7,664 nucleotides of DNA from Fidelibacterota bacterium. Its GTDB lineage: Bacteria > Marinisomatota > Marinisomatia > Marinisomatales > TCS56. The notes under the pieces are model-generated. The model worked only from the letters and a program-made list of their open reading frames with translations. It was not told the origin of the DNA and ran no database searches. Location: contig DAOWAH010000064.1 in assembly GCA_030634675.1 (NCBI GenBank), positions 1 through 7,664 on the forward strand, read 5' to 3'. Of the stretch, positions 6,102-7,664 are shown piece by piece. The translations under genes and the position numbers were made by a program. Within the stretch, counting starts at the first letter, position 1. The number at the start of each line of letters is the position of its first letter.

Positions 6102-7664
6102 ATGAAAGAAGCTGCAAACGCCAAACCTTTTACGGCGACTGTCTACGATATTGCCTGGTATCAGAATAATGTTCCCTGCCGGACTGCCTGTCCGGTTAAT
6201 ACGGATTCGGGGCGTTATGTACAACTGATTGCCGAAGGCAAATTTGAAGAAGCGTTTTTCGTAGCCCGATCGCCAAATCCGCTGGCGTCGATTTGTGGTC
6301 GTATTTGCGCGGCCCCCTGTGAAGATGCCTGTCGACGTGGTATAATAGATACACCTGTCACGATTCGTCCTTTAAAACGCTTTATCTGTGAGCAATTCGG
6401 CACCGAATCAGCCGAACCGGACACCTTCCTGAAGTTAATGCAGGATAAGATCGATCTCGGTTCCCATCGTCAATGGCACTTGCCAGCTTTGTCTTTTGAA
6501 GAAGTGGTTGAAGAAAAACATAAAGTAGCAATCATAGGATCGGGTCCGGCCGGAATTGCCTGTGCTCATGATCTCGTTTTACGTGGGATAAGCGTTACAA
6601 TATTTGAATCCAGCAACACTTTGGGTGGCATGATGCGTCTCGGTATTCCCGAATATCGCTTACCGCGGGGAGTAATTGATAAGGAAATTGCCGCAGTAGA
6701 ATTTCTTGGAGCCCGGTTCGAGACTAATAAAACACTGGGTATGGATTTTTCAATCAAAGACCTGAAAAAACAGGGCTACAATGCAATTTTTCTTTCAGTT
6801 GGAGCGACGCTCGGCAGTGATTTAAAAATTCCCGGTGTCGAAAAGGATGGTGTAATAAAAGCAGTCGATTATCTGCTTAATGTGAATAAGGGTTATAAGG
6901 TCAATCTGGGCGAAAAAGTATTGGTGATAGGCGGTGGTTCGGTTGCGCTCGATGCTGCCCGGACTGCTATCCGTGAGTTTTATTCACCAATGGAGGAAAT
7001 TGATACGGCTGCCAAAGCTGGCGACATGCATGTAGCCATCGATGTTGCCCGTCATGCCATGCGTGGTGGCGCCCGGGAAGTTCATGTGGCCTCCTTGGAA
7101 AGCTTTACTGAAATGCCTTCCGCCAAGACATCCCAGGGGCAGGAAGAGCTTAGCGCCGCCAAGGATGAAGGTATTTTCTTCCATCCTTCCTGGGGTCCCA
7201 AGGAAATTCTTGGTAATGGGGCGGTAGAAAAAATTCAAATGGTGGAATGCATCCGAGTATTTGATGAAAATGGCCGTTTCAGCCCGGAATTTAACGAACA
7301 AAATACAATGATCTTGGATGTCGACAGCGTAATTCTGGCTATTGGACAAAAACCTGACCTCTCTTTTATAAAGGAGAGTGATAATATTTCGATAACGCCC
7401 TACGGTACGATCCAGATCGATCCGGAAACACTAAGCACCACGGCCGAGGGAATTTATGCTGGAGGGGATGTTGCTTTCGGACCAAGAATCCTTATTGAAG
7501 CAGTTGCCAACGGAAAAAAAGTCGCCCAGTCTATTACTGACTATCTGGTATATGGTGAGCATAAAATTCATCTAACGGTAACAGTCGATAAGATTCCGAT
7601 CAGTGAATATAAAATGCCGGAAGCTTATGAGAAACTCGACCGGGTGCATCCTCATTCAATTCCA
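6102..7664 (+). CDS. GltD/NfnB-like Fe-S flavoprotein oxidoreductase (runs off right edge)
   Basis: The 521 visible codons encode a protein of the glutamate synthase small-subunit class, which moves electrons between NAD(P)H, FAD and Fe-S clusters. The N-terminal Fe-S domain has C26 and C30 (PCRTACPVN) and C65, C69, C73 and C77 (ICGRICAAPCEDACRRG), enough for two [4Fe-4S] clusters. FAD binding is shown by VAIIGSGPAGIACA (142-155), then GGMMRLGIPEYRLPR (175-189). NAD(P)H binding is shown by VLVIGGGSVALDAA (273-286). The C-terminal flavin motif is GIYAGGDVAFGPR, near residue 460. A segment of about 30 residues after the second Rossmann motif (about 290-320) repeats VAxDxARxAxR. The start is ATG 6102 with only GGGA immediately upstream; TTG 6093 is an in-frame alternative with no better site. 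It is probably co-transcribed with the Rrf2 gene. By memory of similar proteins, a ferredoxin domain may follow outside the window. It is not demonstrably GltD, since no gltB is visible. Confidence 0.9.
   Translation, partial: MKEAANAKPFTATVYDIAWYQNNVPCRTACPVNTDSGRYVQLIAEGKFEEAFFVARSPNPLASICGRICAAPCEDACRRGIIDTPVTIRPLKRFICEQFGTESAEPDTFLKLMQDKIDLGSHRQWHLPALSFEEVVEEKHKVAIIGSGPAGIACAHDLVLRGISVTIFESSNTLGGMMRLGIPEYRLPRGVIDKEIAAVEFLGARFETNKTLGMDFSIKDLKKQGYNAIFLSVGATLGSDLKIPGVEKDGVIKAVDYLLNVNKGYKVNLGEKVLVIGGGSVALDAARTAIREFYSPMEEIDTAAKAGDMHVAIDVARHAMRGGAREVHVASLESFTEMPSAKTSQGQEELSAAKDEGIFFHPSWGPKEILGNGAVEKIQMVECIRVFDENGRFSPEFNEQNTMILDVDSVILAIGQKPDLSFIKESDNISITPYGTIQIDPETLSTTAEGIYAGGDVAFGPRILIEAVANGKKVAQSITDYLVYGEHKIHLTVTVDKIPISEYKMPEAYEKLDRVHPHSIP
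6942..7064 (+). repeat. Internal duplicated motif in the flavoprotein NAD(P)H domain
   Basis: Residues 281-291 (VALDAARTAIR, 6942-6974) and 311-321 (VAIDVARHAMR, 7032-7064) match at 7 of 11 residues with conservative changes elsewhere, and at 24 of 33 bases by hand count, exactly 90 nt apart. In ordinary GltD this stretch occurs once and leads straight to GAxxV; here the first copy is followed by an acidic 19-residue linker and the second by GGAREVHVASLES. This suggests duplication of the helix after the Rossmann glycines. Confidence 0.55.

Noticed and set aside
6984..7349. Minus-strand open frame of 121 codons.
   Set aside because: It is antisense to the conserved flavoprotein frame, and its translation shows no family features.

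Overview
The window is about 40% G+C bacterial DNA from an organism I cannot name. Four genes show clear Shine-Dalgarno sequences (GGAG or GAGG, 6-7 nt before the start), which argues against a typical Bacteroidota. An S46 dipeptidyl-peptidase and a lipoprotein amidase of a type I associate with the wider FCB group and Acidobacteria suggest an uncultured FCB-like lineage (Calditrichota/KSB1/Marinimicrobia type). That placement is inference with low confidence.

Layout. Positions 1-1013 (minus) hold the N-terminal half of a CstA-type peptide/pyruvate transporter, running off the left edge. Upstream of it on the same strand (2758-1094) is a lipoprotein amidase with the Ser-cisSer-Lys amidase signature. 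A 184-nt divergent intergenic region separates this pair from a secreted S46 peptidase (2943-5069, plus), which has a complete catalytic triad and the glycine that marks DPP7-like specificity for hydrophobic P1 residues. These three genes fit a peptide-scavenging theme: extracytoplasmic dipeptide release, amide hydrolysis, and uptake of peptide or its carbon product.

Positions 5070-5577 are non-coding and composite: a GC-rich patch (about 56% G+C) with a strong stem-loop, an AT-rich stretch (about 26% G+C), a pair of 24-bp tandem palindromic repeats that look like an operator, and a sequence that can fold into a closed multi-stem RNA with a GAAA tetraloop and a possible alternative pairing.

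Downstream are a possible 21-codon leader ORF (5578-5643) whose stop overlaps the next start, an Rrf2-family regulator with three cysteines placed for an Fe-S cluster (5643-6077), and after 24 nt a large Fe-S flavoprotein related to the glutamate synthase small subunit/NfnB (6102 to the right edge, incomplete). The likely logic is an Fe-S-sensing repressor co-transcribed with, and perhaps controlling, an Fe-S/FAD/NAD(P)H oxidoreductase. The most unusual material is the control region before the Rrf2 gene. A 14-nt core of its operator-like repeat recurs, inverted, in the S46 upstream region.
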